A DNA stretch of 64,000 nt from Stercorarius parasiticus. Its lineage: Eukaryota; Chordata; Aves; Charadriiformes; Stercorariidae. The stretch covers positions 578,356 to 642,355 of the forward strand of contig VWZL01000830.1 in assembly GCA_013396915.1 (NCBI GenBank). The letters are read 5' to 3'. The translations under genes were made by a program, and so were the position numbers. Shown piece after piece: positions 1 through 13,405 of this stretch (positions are counted from its first letter, which is position 1; the number at the start of each line of letters is the position of its first letter). Below the pieces are notes generated by a model. It made no database searches. It was not told the origin of the DNA and worked only from the letters and a program-made list of their open reading frames with translations.

Positions 1-2138
1 GACCTGCCTTGGCACCTATTCCAGTTTGAATTTACTTAAGTACATATGATCACATTTGCACACATTTTTCTGCGCTATACTTTACACATACCTTATACAA
101 AACAGCATCAAGGCTTCCTTGCATTGGAAACGTACTTCCTAACACTGCCAGATGATCCACTCTACAATCACATTTGTCCTTTTTCCACTAATGTATCACT
201 CTGATGCCTCAATTATCTTGTGATTAGCACTCCAGTGTCTGTCCAGTCTCTCCCCATGACGCTGGTACAAGCCCCCAAGTGCATGACCCCCCACTTCTGA
301 CAGCAGCCTTTCATCTCACTTGCGCTATTTTTCCACTTCACGTGCTCATCCCATTTCTTCTACATGGAACTCCAGTCTTCCGCATAATCCTTCTGATAAC
401 TTGTGTCATCAAGATTGTATTTTTTTGCAATATTGTTGGTTTTGTGGTACAATCGCTACTGGAAACATTATGTTAGACCGATCCCATAATCAGTCCTGGG
501 GAGCTCCTTTGGTGACCTCCAGCCAGCCCCCCAGCTCCAGTTTTCCCTCTAGTTAGTTCTTTTTCACCCTTTTTCCTCTCCTCCAACTCATTCTTAATTC
601 CTATGTTAACAAATCTCTACACAGTAGATGACAAACACAGTATTTTTTTGAAGTCCACATGGATTTGATATATGATTACTTCTTTTGTTTAGAGAATTAG
701 CTTAGCTATCTTTTCAATTAAAGATAACAGCTTAGTCAGGCAGAACCTTCTTGTGGAGATCCTACATTGCATTTTAACTTATTTATCATGTTTTGTGTCA
801 TTTGCTTAGTCTTTCCTTAAAACGTTTTTCTAAAAGACTGCATGCTGTTGAGATCACACTAATGTTCTTTAACCGAGTCATTTTTTTCCAATTTAAGTAC
901 TATTTTTAATTTATTCCCCCAGGTAATACCAACTCCTGATGTGATATATTTATTAAAAGTTATTGCTGTTGGAATTGCAATTATGTTATGCAAGTCCTTG
1001 GATGTGGATTATATGGTCTCTTCTGATTTAAACAATTACATAATTTAAGTTTTGCTTCCCCCTGGAGGTGAGAATTTCCATTTCCTGCATAATCATTCCC
1101 ATTAGCTGCCCTGCATTTGTCCCAGGTTCGATAGCGTCATTAAAATATGAGGATTGGTACCTGGTATATCTAAACCCTATCCATCTATAGCACTGCTAAT
1201 GTTAAAACTTTCATCTTTTTTTATCTGACTGCACTTCCATTCTTCTTTGCTTTTTATAATTTTTATTTTAAAAATAATAGTTAAATCTTGGGTGGGTTCT
1301 TAGGAATTTACAATTCATTCCTGTTTTCTGATTTTTAAGGTACAGTTCTCTGTATTGGTCAATCCCCTTTCCATTCACTGCAGACTCTTTCCTTATGCTA
1401 ATATGATTTTTAGGATGATTATTTATCCAGTGAAACATGGGGAATTCTTTTATATTGTATATCAATCATATATTTATAGTAATTCCAGCTATTTTTTTGA
1501 GCCTTTGACTAAAGATGACGTTCATGCCTGCTTTACATAGTAGTCCCTGCACATTTTCTTCCAAATGTTTTTTGTTCCAGGAGGTTCTATTTTATCCCAT
1601 CTTCTCTTTCTCAATGCTTTATGCCTTTAACGCGCACAGACACCCAACCAAATCCACTTGCCAATACAAGCCTTCCTGGACACATTGTCATTTTTTTGGA
1701 TATCACCTCTTTTTCCTTTGGCATAGATAGCCCTCAGGCTTCCATGCACCTGCCTGGATCCTTACATCGATGCACCATTGCTTCCCTGATTCACACTGAC
1801 CTCATCCAAACTCCCAGCCAGATGAGATGGGATCTTTTCACTAACTATAACTTCACGTCACAATTTTTTACCAACACAGGGACTTGTTTTTTCTTGCTAG
1901 CTATCACCTAATAATATTATTCCTCTATCCACTTCTACAGTCTCATTTATCCAATTTTCATTTCCCTGTGCCCTCAAGGCTTGTACAGGCATCACATGGG
2001 TCTCTCTTGCACTTTCTCCTGTATCTCATTTCATCATTTTAAAACTATTATTTTCATCAATCCCATAAAATGAGGAAGCTGCATATTGTCCACCCACTGA
2101 CTATAAGCTTCTTTTGTTACTGACATATACTCTTCACT
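1..2138. other. Unique AT-rich non-coding DNA
   Basis: No gene, RNA or recognisable repeat is visible here. The open frames are short (under 100 codons), overlap on both strands and are rich in Phe, Ile, His and Ser, as expected from pyrimidine-rich non-coding DNA. The stretch is probably intergenic or intronic. Confidence 0.6.
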
Positions 2139-3210
2139 GCGTAAAAAACTGGCTGGATGGCCGTGCCCAGAGAGTTGTGATTAATGGGGTGAAATCCTCT
2201 TGGTGGCCAGTCACCAGCGGTATCCCTCAGGGCTCAGTTTTGGGGTTGGCTTTATTCAATATTTATCAATGATCTGGATGAGGGGATCAAGCACACCCTC
2301 AGTAAGTTCGCAGATGACGCCAAACTAGGTGGGAGCGTTGATCTGCTTGAGGGTAGGAAGGCTCTACAGAGGGACCCGGACAGGCTGGATCGATGGGCCG
2401 AGGCCAACTGTATGAGGTTTAATAAGGCCAAGTGCCGGGTCCTGCATTTCGGTCACAACAACCCCAAGCAACACTACAGGCTTGGGGAAGAGTGGCTAGA
2501 AAGCTGCCCAGCAGAAAAGGACCTGGGGGTGCTGGTGGACAACCAGCTTAACATGAGCCAGCAGTGTGCCCAGGTGGCCAAGAAGGCCAACAGCATTCTG
2601 GCTTGTATCAGGAATAGCGAGGCCAGCAGGAGTAGGGAGGTGATTGTGCCTCTGTACTTGGCACTGGTGAGGCCTCACCTCGAGTGCTGTGTTCAGTTCT
2701 GGGCCCCTCTGTACAAGGGGGACATTGAAGTGCTGGAGCGGGTCCAGAGGAGAGCTACCAAGCTGGTGAGGGGTCTGGAGACCAAGTCCTATGAGGAGAG
2801 GCTGAGGGAACTGGGCATGTTCAGTTTGGAGAAGAGGCGGCTGAGGGGAGACCTCATTGCCCTCTACAACTACCTGAAAGGAGGTTGTGGAGAGGTGGGT
2901 GTTGGCCTCTTCTCCCAGGTAAATAATGACAGGAACAGAGGAAATGGTCTGAAGTTGTGGCAGGGGAGGTTTAGATTAGCTATTAGGAAGAATTACTTTA
3001 CCGGAAGAGTGGTCAGGCACTGGAACAGCCTGCCCAGGGAGGCGGTTGAGTCACCATCCCTAGAGGTATTTAAGAAACATGTAGATTTGGCACTTTGGGG
3101 CATGCTCTAGTGTTAGAGATTGTAGGGGGTTTTTTGTGTGTGTATGGTTGGACTCGATGATCTCGAAGGTCCTTTCCAGCCATGAAGATTCTATGTTGAT
3201 TCTATGTTGA
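2139..3210 (+). mobile_element. CR1 LINE, 5'-truncated, with long surviving RT C-terminal frame
   Basis: This is a non-LTR retrotransposon fragment of the CR1 family in sense orientation. It opens inside the reverse-transcriptase domain: the frame from 2147 reads [11 protein letters not shown], and from 2219 GIPQGSVLG, the conserved RT block before the active site. Two bases are missing at about 2261, where consensus would read FNIFINDLD. Downstream the frame resumes at 2265 with INDLDEGI and carries the catalytic FADD motif at 2307-2318. It then stays open through the CR1 C-terminal region ([61 protein letters not shown]) to a TAG at 3108-3110. The 3' UTR follows and ends in two ATTCTATG-type units at 3188-3210. 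The copy lacks the endonuclease and most of RT, so it is a dead insertion. The long open frame suggests moderate rather than great age. Confidence 0.95.
2265..3110 (+). pseudogene. CR1 ORF2 remnant: RT palm end plus C-terminal region
   Basis: This 282-codon frame contains no stop before TAG 3108-3110. It is the C-terminal third of the CR1 ORF2 polyprotein, which in an intact element has an endonuclease followed by reverse transcriptase. It keeps FADD (2307-2318), the metal-binding pair of the polymerase. The ATG at 2412 (MRFNKAKC) is an internal methionine of ORF2 and should not be taken as a gene start. The upstream half of RT is out of frame because of the 2-base deletion near 2261, and everything 5' of 2139 is missing. 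No function is expected. Confidence 0.9.
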
Positions 3211-6200
3211 TACAATAATGAAACAGCCTAAAACTTCCTTCATTGCACAGTTCATTTCACAACCTTCTCATGTCTTCATGCTCCTTCTCTAGAAGCTGAC
3301 AGATCTACTGGAAATCATCTCAGCTCTCACCTGTGCCACTCCCCATCTTTTTACTGTCACTCTTGAGCTGCTCCAGCAGGAGTCTCGCAAAGTCATTCAT
3401 CACTCAAAATAGCTTTTGTAAGGACTTTTCCCATTCCTCTCTGGTTTCTTTTCAGATTCACGTAACTCATATCCTTGCAGGAAGCAAACTTTTTGCTCTC
3501 TAGATCCCCTTTGGTGTTCCCATCTGTACTCTGCGGGTAATCCATAATGATCGCAATCTAAACCCAACGTGCTTTAATTTGTAGTAGACATCCATCTGAC
3601 GTGCAGGAACCCAGCTGGATGCCTGTGCTCACATTTTTATTTTATTTCCTTATGTAATTTAATGCACCTAAAATGCTGGCAACAGGAGAGAACAACACTG
3701 AATGATTTTAAAGCAGTGGGTCTATTAATATAGTGTAAGTATTAACATTTTAATGCATTAACAATACCATCATAACAGATGCACAGCCCAGCCAAAAATT
3801 CCTATCCTCTTCTCTTTTTCATCATGTCTATGAGTCCAATTACTGTCATTTATCAAGTTGGTCATAAAGTGACTCGGATCTCAAACTATCCCTTCAACAT
3901 AGTCTAGACCTTTATCAGATGTAGTTAGCTGTACAATCCCAAAGCCTTCTCCCATCTCTTGTTCCCCCAAAACCTTAAGAATGCTTTGGCTTCTTTAGTC
4001 TACAGTTATTCTCTTAGGAGTCCTAGATTTTCCCCTCTTGTCTACTTAGCAATTCTCCTCAATAATCCTGTAGAACTTTCCAGGAAAATTATCTATTCCT
4101 TCATCACCCAAAACAACCATCCAGCTCATGCTGCACTTGCAAATGTATGCTGGTGCCTCCCCCTCCAAAGTCCTCAGACTGGGGCTAAGAAAGAAATTAT
4201 ATACCGTCTCATCCTAGATATCATTTTACCTTTTCTGAAACAGTCCCATTTTCTACTATTTACACTCCAAAGTACAACTCTTTTCAGATTTCCAAGCCAT
4301 TTTGATCAGCTGAACTAAAAATGCTAATTCTTACATGTACCTGGGCTGGTATGTCTTAGCAGCAATGGCTTCAGCACAAACTCAGCTATATTCAAATGTT
4401 GACAAAATCTACATTATACTAATGCAATCATATAGACAGAACAGTACAAAACTACAAAACACTGGATTTTTAAATGGGAAATTTCCTCTTGCTAAATGCA
4501 CAGTCAAGATGGACGTACAACACCGTAACAAATGCAGCCATGCATTTTCCAGTTTTGCTTTGATACAGCACGAAGAACTTCCTTCGATTCTTCCTGAGTC
4601 CTGTGGTATCCAGCATTTTTCTTCAAGCTTAAACTTGTAAGCTGTGTGATTATACTAGCTATCAGCTTCATTTCAATTTTACTATTTAACCTTTTTTTCA
4701 TTGTTTTTAAAGTAAGTTTCTGGATAACGTGTATGAAGTACATGTATGGTATTCTCCAGTATGAATACCAAAACCTCAAAATCAGAGAGCAAATTATGAA
4801 GAACGCAACGTGTACACTTTTAAAAAATATTATAATTCTTCAGCAGTTTAATAATTTTGGTGTCTCTAATGAACAGCTTTTGAATGTTTTATGTTGGCAG
4901 CTCTCACTGATGTACTGCTAGAGACACTGAATTTTCCTGTGAAATATGTCTTACAGTTCACTCTCTCATACATTCTGCTAACGTGAGTTTAAGGCGAACT
5001 TAACCCCGCCCTGATTCAATTCCCAGACACTTATACCTTACTTCAGAAGATTCATTCCCCGCTGAACGCCAGGCTTTGGGCAGAGCCCTGCAAGAGTCAG
5101 ATCCCATCGCAGAGATGAGGAATTAAGTTTGGATGTATCACAAACTGCTCACCAGGGATGCACAATGAGGGCCATCATTCAACTGGTGACCTTTCAGAAA
5201 GGATTCCCTGTTCCTTTAAAAAACATTTTTTCCGCATTATTCTAAACACAAGCCCACAAACAATGTTTAATATTGGTTTGATTCTCGGGAGGTTTAGTGC
5301 TGCACCTGGGTCTATAAGACATGCAGGGCTGTGAGTGCCCACAGCAGTCCCACAGGTACTCCTATAGCTCCAGAACAGCCATGTTAGTGAAAACCGTGCA
5401 GCTCATCAGCTTCACTTCCAGACACCCTGACACCTCACATCCCAGCTTCGTGGCAGCCTCCTCCCTGCACATACTAAGACCAACCACAAATATTCTTTCA
5501 GCAAATTCCAGTGGCTCCCACTCCTCATTTTCTTTTGCACTTTGAGGGGGACAGGATAAAACCAACCCATCCAACATGGAAGCAGTCTTCAGGACACATG
5601 TTCTCTAGCTCTCTGCTCCAATCCAAGGAACAGTTCCGAAAGAAAACATATTGCTGTCCTGGCTGGCCCCGGGAACACCATTTAGCTTCAGACGAAAGTG
5701 CCACAGAGAGCCCACAAGATATACAACAGGCAGCCAATGTATTTATGTGGCCTGCATGACTCTCTCATTGAAGTGAAATTGTGCTCATAATTAAAGCTGC
5801 CCATCACCTTCCAAGGCAAAATTCTATTCTCAAGTCGCTCATCGTAAAGTCCTATATCTACAATGACATTCCACGGGCATTAAACAAAAGGTGAATTTCA
5901 CTTAATGAGTTACAACGTTTGCTTTGCTACTTTGCTATTATCAGACTAGAGGGGGGCAGGGACGTGCCCTCCATAGTGACTTCTCAGGGAGTGGAGATTT
6001 ACAATGAGAAGACCGTCAAGAAACCAAAAAAGTTGTCTTTAGATGCATTATGCTGAATTGTCCAGATACAACATTTATAAGGCATCTTGCACCATACTGC
6101 AAATACAGAAGGAATATGCTCCTTCCAAGTATCTATTTTAAAGTCGCCATTACAACACTCGTTAAGTGAACTCAGGGAGACTGAATACCCATGTAATTTA

Positions 6201-8958
6201 GCTGAAGCAGTTTTTAAAAGATGAAAGGAACATTCTCCAGGATGCCTCACAGGATGCAATTCCTTTAACAAATGGCGTGTCTGGCTTTAATAAGTGGACA
6301 CATTTCTTTCTAAACTGCAGAAACGGTTAAAAGGGCTTTCTTTGGAGCCAAACATATTGGAAGGAGGACAGAAGAAATAACAGAACCTTTTAAAGGTAAT
6401 ACTCACATTACCATATTAAGAGAAAATCTTTCATAATACACAGCCACAACATTAGATTAACCGAGCTGCAATTTTAAAAACTAATGTTAGAGACAGTAAA
6501 TACACCCTAAGCCAGAGCGTGTTATATTATTATGGCACTTTGATCATGCTGATACGTTACTGGCCAATGTTATTTACTATCATTTTGTACACACCTGCTA
6601 GACAGCCACATCCAATAAAGTATTAGCGTCCTCGCCGTAGCTCAGCCTTGCAGCTCATCAATTGCCCAGATGAGACCGTGGCAAGCTGGACTGGGGCTGC
6701 AAACATAACTCACTGCTGCCCGTGGGACACAACGCAGAAACGAGCCCTTGCACCCCTCGGCTGGTGAAAGGGGTGGTGCAGCCGTCAGAAGGTACCTGGG
6801 CGAGGAAACCTGCTCCCCAGCTCCTAACCCTGCAGGAGGGCTGAAATGGTACTAATTATGCACAGCGACTGGGCCCTCAGGATGTCTCCTAATGACAAAT
6901 GAAGGGTACCCCAACTCTTATGGACAGATGAAGTTGAAAGCAAGATCAGACAAAATGAATAAGGAATTGCATTGCTCTTGCTGTAGAAGCACTTTTTTTA
7001 AGGCTAAGCGAAACCATAATTCTTGTTTGCTATAAAACAAAGCTTACAGACTTGGACTTGCCTGTATACCGAGTCCAAAATTTTCCTGATTAGTGAATAG
7101 CTGAGTAACCATTTAAATCAGCTAGTGCAAGTCAGTCTTCTTCCCTTCCTTACAGTTAGTTGTCTCACACATCAAGACACATCAAAAAACTGAAATCCAC
7201 TTATCTGTGAATATTGACTATGACCACCTAACAGGGCTGCTGAATACGCATCACTTTGGTTTTGTAAAATCATCTGATAATTAACAGTGTTTATGAGAAT
7301 GTTTAGTATCAATGCAGGTAGGATGCAATTCATACTGAATCATCCAAAACCAATATTTTCTTTGGTTGGTTGATTTTTCTTTGCTCTTTTTGAAACCAAG
7401 AAGAGCTCTGACAGTTTCATAGCACTCCCCTTCTGAAAAAATGTATAAATATCTTGCTTACCTTTCCCTAGCTACCAGGCTCCCAAGGGGCTGAAACACA
7501 CTGCTGATTTTACAAGGCTTGACTGTGCTAAGATCACCTACTATAATAAATGGTGAGGGTGCTTGCTTTGTTTACTTCAACTCTATTTTAAGTCCAGTTG
7601 CAGTGAGCTGAGAAAGTTAAAGAGAAAAGCCCAGGGCTTAGACACACTTCTTTCAATCCTTGGAAAAAGTGAACATTTAATTTTTCTCATAATTCAGAAA
7701 ACTAGAGCTGAGGTAGTTAGAACCAGTTTTAATGTTACAGAATGTGTTCTTCAGAAAATCACTGAAGACAAAAAAGGTATTTGTATCAATTTCTGTAGGA
7801 GTAATTTTGTGGTAATTTAAAAGAGATCTTATAAGGTATTTTACCATCTTCAACACAAGTGTTATCAGACGTTTATTCAGTTTTTCCACTGAAAGTATCA
7901 GTAAAGTTGTCTGCATGTATATCAGCTTTCATTTAAAAATTTCTGAATCCTTTAAAAAAGCTTCAAGTATTTTTAACCCTATATCAGCATGGTGAAAAGA
8001 CAACACAGATTTTGCCACCGATTCTGACTCAGTCAGAATTCAGCTTCTAAAGAGCTTCCTAACACACCTCATCCCCTTCCTTTACAGCGCCTTTCACTTA
8101 CCACCCAACCCTTGCCACTGCTGGAGTCCTGTTCCCCCAAAAGACACCCTGGTGCATAGCTAAGGTGAGGGAGTCCTCACTGTTCCGTCCATACAGGTTG
8201 TGTCTATATTTTCACATACCAAAGCACACATTTTTCAAACACATCTTTTAACCAGGGAACAACTGACCTGGCAATGAGCAGATTGCAGTCGACATTGACG
8301 CTGCCTGCAGTCACCTCCTTCTACCTTCATCCCATATCTTCACAGCAGCTACAGCAAACATATGCATGGAAGATGATTCATACTGTAAGCGGGGTCTGTA
8401 CCTGCTTTTAATGCCCTTTATGCAAGCACATAGATGAAAACCAGAAACAAACTTACTCAAAATCTCTTTAGAGGGTTAAGAAACTCTCTTTAAATAGTCC
8501 TGTCACAATCTAAGGGATCTTTTATCTCATATATTAGCTTCTTTAATGATGCAAGAATATCTAGTCCCATCAGCTGGTTGCATTTCCTTACTGCTATGAG
8601 ATACGATGTGCCTCCTGAAGAGATAAGGACACTTGGGCAAACTTCCTCTCGTATCTCTCCAGAACACTGTCTGAGAAAATACTGAACGCTTAAGCTCATC
8701 GGCCACACATCCTATCAGCACCATTGTAAAAGGATCAGTAAATGTTGGGTTTGACTTTCAAATATGTAGCATGACAAGGCTTCTGCTTGAGAGATGACAT
8801 TTTATCAGAATTATTACATGTAATAAATACATAGATTATATAGGATATAAAGATATGAACTGCTACATGCCACAGAGCGGCACAGAACAGCTCCAACTGT
8901 GACGGATATGGCTTAAGTCAATCTAATGATAAGCATTACACAACTTTTTGAGGAAGAT
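3211..8958. other. Unique non-coding DNA
   Basis: No supported gene, RNA or repeat was found. A slightly GC-richer part lies at about 6630-6840. A minus-strand open frame at 5362-5577 has mixed, protein-like composition, but I see no convincing splice acceptor or known family, so I do not call it. Confidence 0.5.
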
Positions 8959-8998
8959 AAAAGACCAACTGGTGTTAGAGTGAAAAGACCAACTGGTG
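8959..8998. repeat. Short direct repeat, 24-bp period
   Basis: The 16-mer AAAAGACCAACTGGTG occurs at 8959-8974 and again at 8983-8998, a period of 24 bases. Two copies only; probably a local slippage duplication in non-coding DNA. Confidence 0.85.
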
Positions 8999-8999
8999 A

Positions 9000-11900
9000 T
9001 CAACAGTGAAAATTAAGGCTGCACCTGCTACATCCTAACAATATTTTCACAGAGGGCCTGGAAAAATCTCTACCCTGTCATCTGCGATAAGACTTGTGCT
9101 TACGGACAGAAAAGGGAAGAAACTAAAGAAATTCAAATTGATGCTTTTAGTTGCAACTTACCATTTGAAATTTAACTCCTTTGTTGCTACTGAGAGGAAA
9201 ATACAGAAATCATTATTAAACTACTACTGTAGTTCACCTCTGTGGATCTTCGTGGGTCAGCTGTGATGTGGAGTGATGTTCTGCTCCACACGCCAAGGAA
9301 GCAGCCTGGAGCTTCCCACACTTTTCTCCCTAAAGCTTTCAGGTGGAAACTTCCCTTTTTTGAAAAAAAGATGATTTTCTGCACGTTCAGTGATTAGCTA
9401 ACAAAAGAAAAAAGCAGCCCATTTTGACTTCTTGAAAAATTACGGTTTTCAAGCGAGGCTAAACAGGAATTACTAAATAAAGATGACTACAGGCTACCAT
9501 TTTTAATCTCTGGATGTACAGTATAGATTTAGTACATGAGTAAGAGTAGAGATCAAGGCTATTGGCCCCCAATCCGCAGAAGAGGAGGATATTGCTAAAT
9601 GAAGCTCTTGATGATTTTGAGGAGTAGCTCCATGGCCTACTGGACAAGAGAGCAATCCCTCATAGCCCCAGAACAAGCAACAAGATGAGCATTATGTTTT
9701 GAGGAGGTCACATCTGTAGGGCACCCAAGGGGATTTCATGCAGCTAGGAACACCACTGAAATATTTCATTTACACTGCGTTAAAATAACTTGCCAGTCAA
9801 GCAGGAAGGAGTTGTTTTGTCTGCTACAAACCATAGAGATAACTAGCGGCAGCTGCCCTGATGCTAAGTACGGCTATTCCCTAATTTCACCAGTTGTGAA
9901 GACAAATGTGGCAGTGGATTATTTACAGTCACTCTCCAGAACTGTGTCACAATTTTCTAGAAAAGACTAGTTTGTAAGATTGTGGAAAACAAACCAAAAA
10001 TACTTAAGTTGAACTTCTCTTTGCTATGCTTTTGATTATATTAGGACAGCGGCATTTGAACAGAGATATCTTTCATGGAGAAACACCTGTATGACTGATA
10101 AGCCTCTGAACTCCTCTAAAAATATAGAACTAGCTTACCCGGCACAGGTATTGTTTGCACTTCTATTTACATGCAGTGATAACGCATCAAATTGATGATA
10201 TTTAAAAAAAAAACCAACAAATCACCAAACTAACAACACACTATAAAACAAAGAGAATAAGGTTTGTTTAAATACATTTCCTCAGGCAATGGGAAAACAC
10301 TATTTTATTTTTCAAGGTGAAATTACCAAGTCACTGTTTTAACTTTAACTGCATATGACGAAAACCTGTTGATTTGATTTCTTGATTTGGAATGCAACCA
10401 TTCTGCAAACTTCCAAGAAGAAAATAGTAACCCTTCTGTATTTATCCTTGAGACAGAAGGCTTGAGATTATAAAGAATATATCTAAGGATTCTGTTCCAG
10501 AGCTGTTTTAGTGTCCTCCATTTACCTGTTACTTGTGTTGTGTTATGTGGGAGGTGAACATGGCAGAAGCTTTCTCCAGCAGAACAAAAAGGGGGAGTGA
10601 AAACTCACCACAGCCTCTGATCCTTTGACTTCGTGGGTCTTGTACTCAACTCAAGAACCAAGTTGGGCTGTGTCTTATGTCATGCAGCTTGCACATAAAC
10701 TAGTAAGTCTCTTAGCTTGGGATAATCTGCAGTCAGTGGATATACAAAATCAATTCTGTTTACACATTTCAAGTGCCTGGCAGAAGGGTTTCCTTTCTGC
10801 ACTTTCTTAAGCAGTGCACAGAACATCCACTTGCTTTGTCAGTTATGTATTTCACATGCCTAGTCATCAGCAAGTAAGTTCTAGTTATGCTGTTTTTCTA
10901 CTTGAAACCATCTCCTGACCAGCTAACTCCAACCTGATATTTACATGTCAATTCCTATTGCCACCATGTCCCCCAGAAACTTCCCTGGGAGCTGCATGTG
11001 CCTACCCCAGCTGCAGGTAGATGACTTGCGTAGCGCTACACACCGTGAAATCACACGTAAGCATTACACAGGTGTATAAAGGATGTTCTGGTGCCAGAAG
11101 GACCTATTTTAATCCAGCATTCAAGGTAGTACAATTTAAACCACTTCCTTGATCCTGAAGGACTCCTCAGGTTGTGTAGAGATATCTTTTCATGTCAGGG
11201 GTCTGATTTGCCCAAAAGCTGCAACTTTCCTCCAAAACGAGCCTCTTTTCCAACCGCGGACAATGCAAATCATTGCAGAACGCAGGTCTGTGAGCTACAG
11301 AGCCCTGCGAAGGACGATGTCAGCGAGTATCATGAAGGTCAAGGCTGGCATTCCAGGTGATATCTCAGCTATTCAACAACAGGAAGCATAATTATCTGAA
11401 TTGTGATCAAATGGTAATATAAGAGGTAAATCAGCACAGAGCTAAACTGAATCACATAACCGTGTACTCTATAACAATGGGAAACAGAAGGAAGGTGCTC
11501 AGTTAATTACAAATAAAGTGCATGCGATCAGTGCAAAAAGCAAACCACAGTGAGATGTGCAGGCTGGAAAATGGCCAGGTGTAACATGTGAGTTTACGGG
11601 GCTAGTGCCTGAACGGAATGCCTGATTTTAACACTGCCTGGAATGTCCAGCATGTGGATGAGGTCATTTATCATTCACTCAGGGCTTCATTGGTAAATCT
11701 GTGTTACAAAATAATAACTGATAGGGGAGCACAGGACTTGATGCACTGGAAACATTTTTAGGGGAGGTTGGACTTCGGTCTCAAACTGCTGGATTAATTT
11801 TAACTCCTTTAGGTGCTATTTGATCACCCACATTAGTGCGATGATTGGCATTTATCCTGTGCCCTAATGAAACTGAGATTTGAAAGAGAGTCAGGTCCTA

Positions 11901-12900
11901 ATCGCCGGGCACTGGCAACCATACGGAACGGGAGAGGGGAAGCATCTCCAGGCAGGCAGAATGTCATCGCCAAAAGGTAACTCTGCAGCCTCAAAAGGAG
12001 GCGATGCATGTTCCAGGTCCTAACGGCCAGCTTGGGCTCTGCAAGGTTACGGCCAAGATGCAGCCAGGCAGGACAACTCTTTATGAAACCTGCACGTCAG
12101 CCAGGCAGTGCCTGCTCCTCGCACAGCCCAGCTGGGGTCTCACCTTCTCTGGCTAAGCCTCCTTTCCTGTGTCTTCCAACAAGAGCTGCTTACAAAGTTT
12201 GATTTCAAACAATTGAATGAAGTCTATCTATCTCACATCTAGATGCTGCAGATGAATATGAGTTTTCACTGAATCCAAAGTTTTCACTGCCCAGGAAGCT
12301 TCTCGTGTGTCCGAGCTGCAGCAAAGACATCAGCCTGCTCACAGACTCGAAGTATCAGGCTCAAGATAAACAGTATCTAAACCAGGGTACAGCCGCAGCC
12401 TATGTCAGCAGGAGATGGCTCTCATAAAACACACGTTCCCCAGTAATAGTACAACTTTGTTCTTAAATATCTAAATATTAATACTCTGCATATGTCCAGC
12501 CAGCTAGCTGTGCATTCCAGATGTTTTGATTTTTCATGTATTTGCAGCTTTGCCTTTTCTTCTTCCCTTTTTTTTTCCCCCCTAAGCAGCATTAGTAGCT
12601 GCCTCATATTTTTCAGAGACAGTAAAAACGGTGAAATCATGACTCAGCCCCAAGTCTTTGCTTAAAATGAGCAGCAGGCCTGAGTGACTGCTTATTGCAT
12701 AAATGCCTTAATAGTCAGAGGAAAAGCAAAGAAAAGATGGATCCGTTACTCAGTGGAAAAAGACAGTTTCTAACAAATGGCAGGGGGAAAGCAGAATTTT
12801 GAATGCCTTCCTCATATCAGACTTCACTAAGAGAGTCAGCTGTGACCATGTGTCTTTCGTAATTAATACCAGCAACAAAATCTAAATAGAGAAGGAATGA
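9000..12900. other. Unique non-coding DNA
   Basis: No gene or repeat is recognised. 11,790-11,890 has an evenly mixed composition with ATTAGTG and CCTAATGA motifs that could be a conserved non-coding element, but this cannot be judged from one sequence. 12,000-12,180 is locally GC-richer and has open frames that do not resemble any family I know. Confidence 0.5.
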
Positions 12901-12904
12901 AACC

Positions 12905-13405
12905 AGACAGTGTGCTGGGTCTCATGAATCTCATCCCAGGCTACTCCAAGAACTAAATAATGAAAATGTCTGTGTTCTTAATATTTGTCTGAATTCACTC
13001 AGGATGGGTGAAATACCAGAAGATTTGAAAAGGGCCAATGTTGTTCCTAACATTAAAACACAAGAAAGGATTTAGGAATTAAGATCAGCTAGGATGATCA
13101 TCTTTGCGGAGGAGGGGGAAACCTTCCAAATGCCTACAAGATTTTAAAGATGATTAACAGCAAAAATGGCTCTAGGAGTTAATCAGAAGCTTAAAACCTT
13201 ACCATGCCATTATGCAAAAAACTGTACTTGCACTAGGATTTACAAATGTTTGTCTGCAAGAAATGTAACATAATCCTTCCACTGCACTCAGAGACGGAGT
13301 ACCATGTCCAGCCTTGAAAATCCCACTTCAGAGGAGACGTGGGCCAACCTGAGGGAGTCTGGAGGGTAGCAATGGAACTCTTCAGGAGCCTGGTAACACT
13401 GGCGT
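12905..13405 (+). mobile_element. Ancient LINE relic (L3/CR1 superfamily)
   Basis: A heavily decayed non-LTR retrotransposon fragment in sense orientation. The frame at 13,004-13,072 reads MGEIPEDLKRANVVPNIK, matching the LINE RT block usually seen as G-IPEDWK-ANVVPIFKKGKK. The next 30 bases still track the following GNYRPVSLTS region. Further on, 13,268-13,320 reads IILPLHS then EYHVQP, corresponding to [21 protein letters not shown] with the middle deleted. 13,321-13,405 follows the adjoining block (DV-LE-VQ-RATK). The upstream part, about 12,905-13,003, resembles the segment before that RT block (HPRLLKELN). The much lower similarity than the CR1 copies points to an older family shared among amniotes. 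Confidence 0.75.

Noticed and set aside
5362..5577. Minus-strand frame with protein-like composition
   Set aside because: I found no acceptable acceptor or known family and there is no CpG or conservation evidence. It could be a later exon of the minus-strand gene, but I cannot support it.
8959..8998. Short direct repeats considered as a CRISPR-like array
   Set aside because: Only two units with an 8-base spacer in vertebrate DNA; this is slippage.
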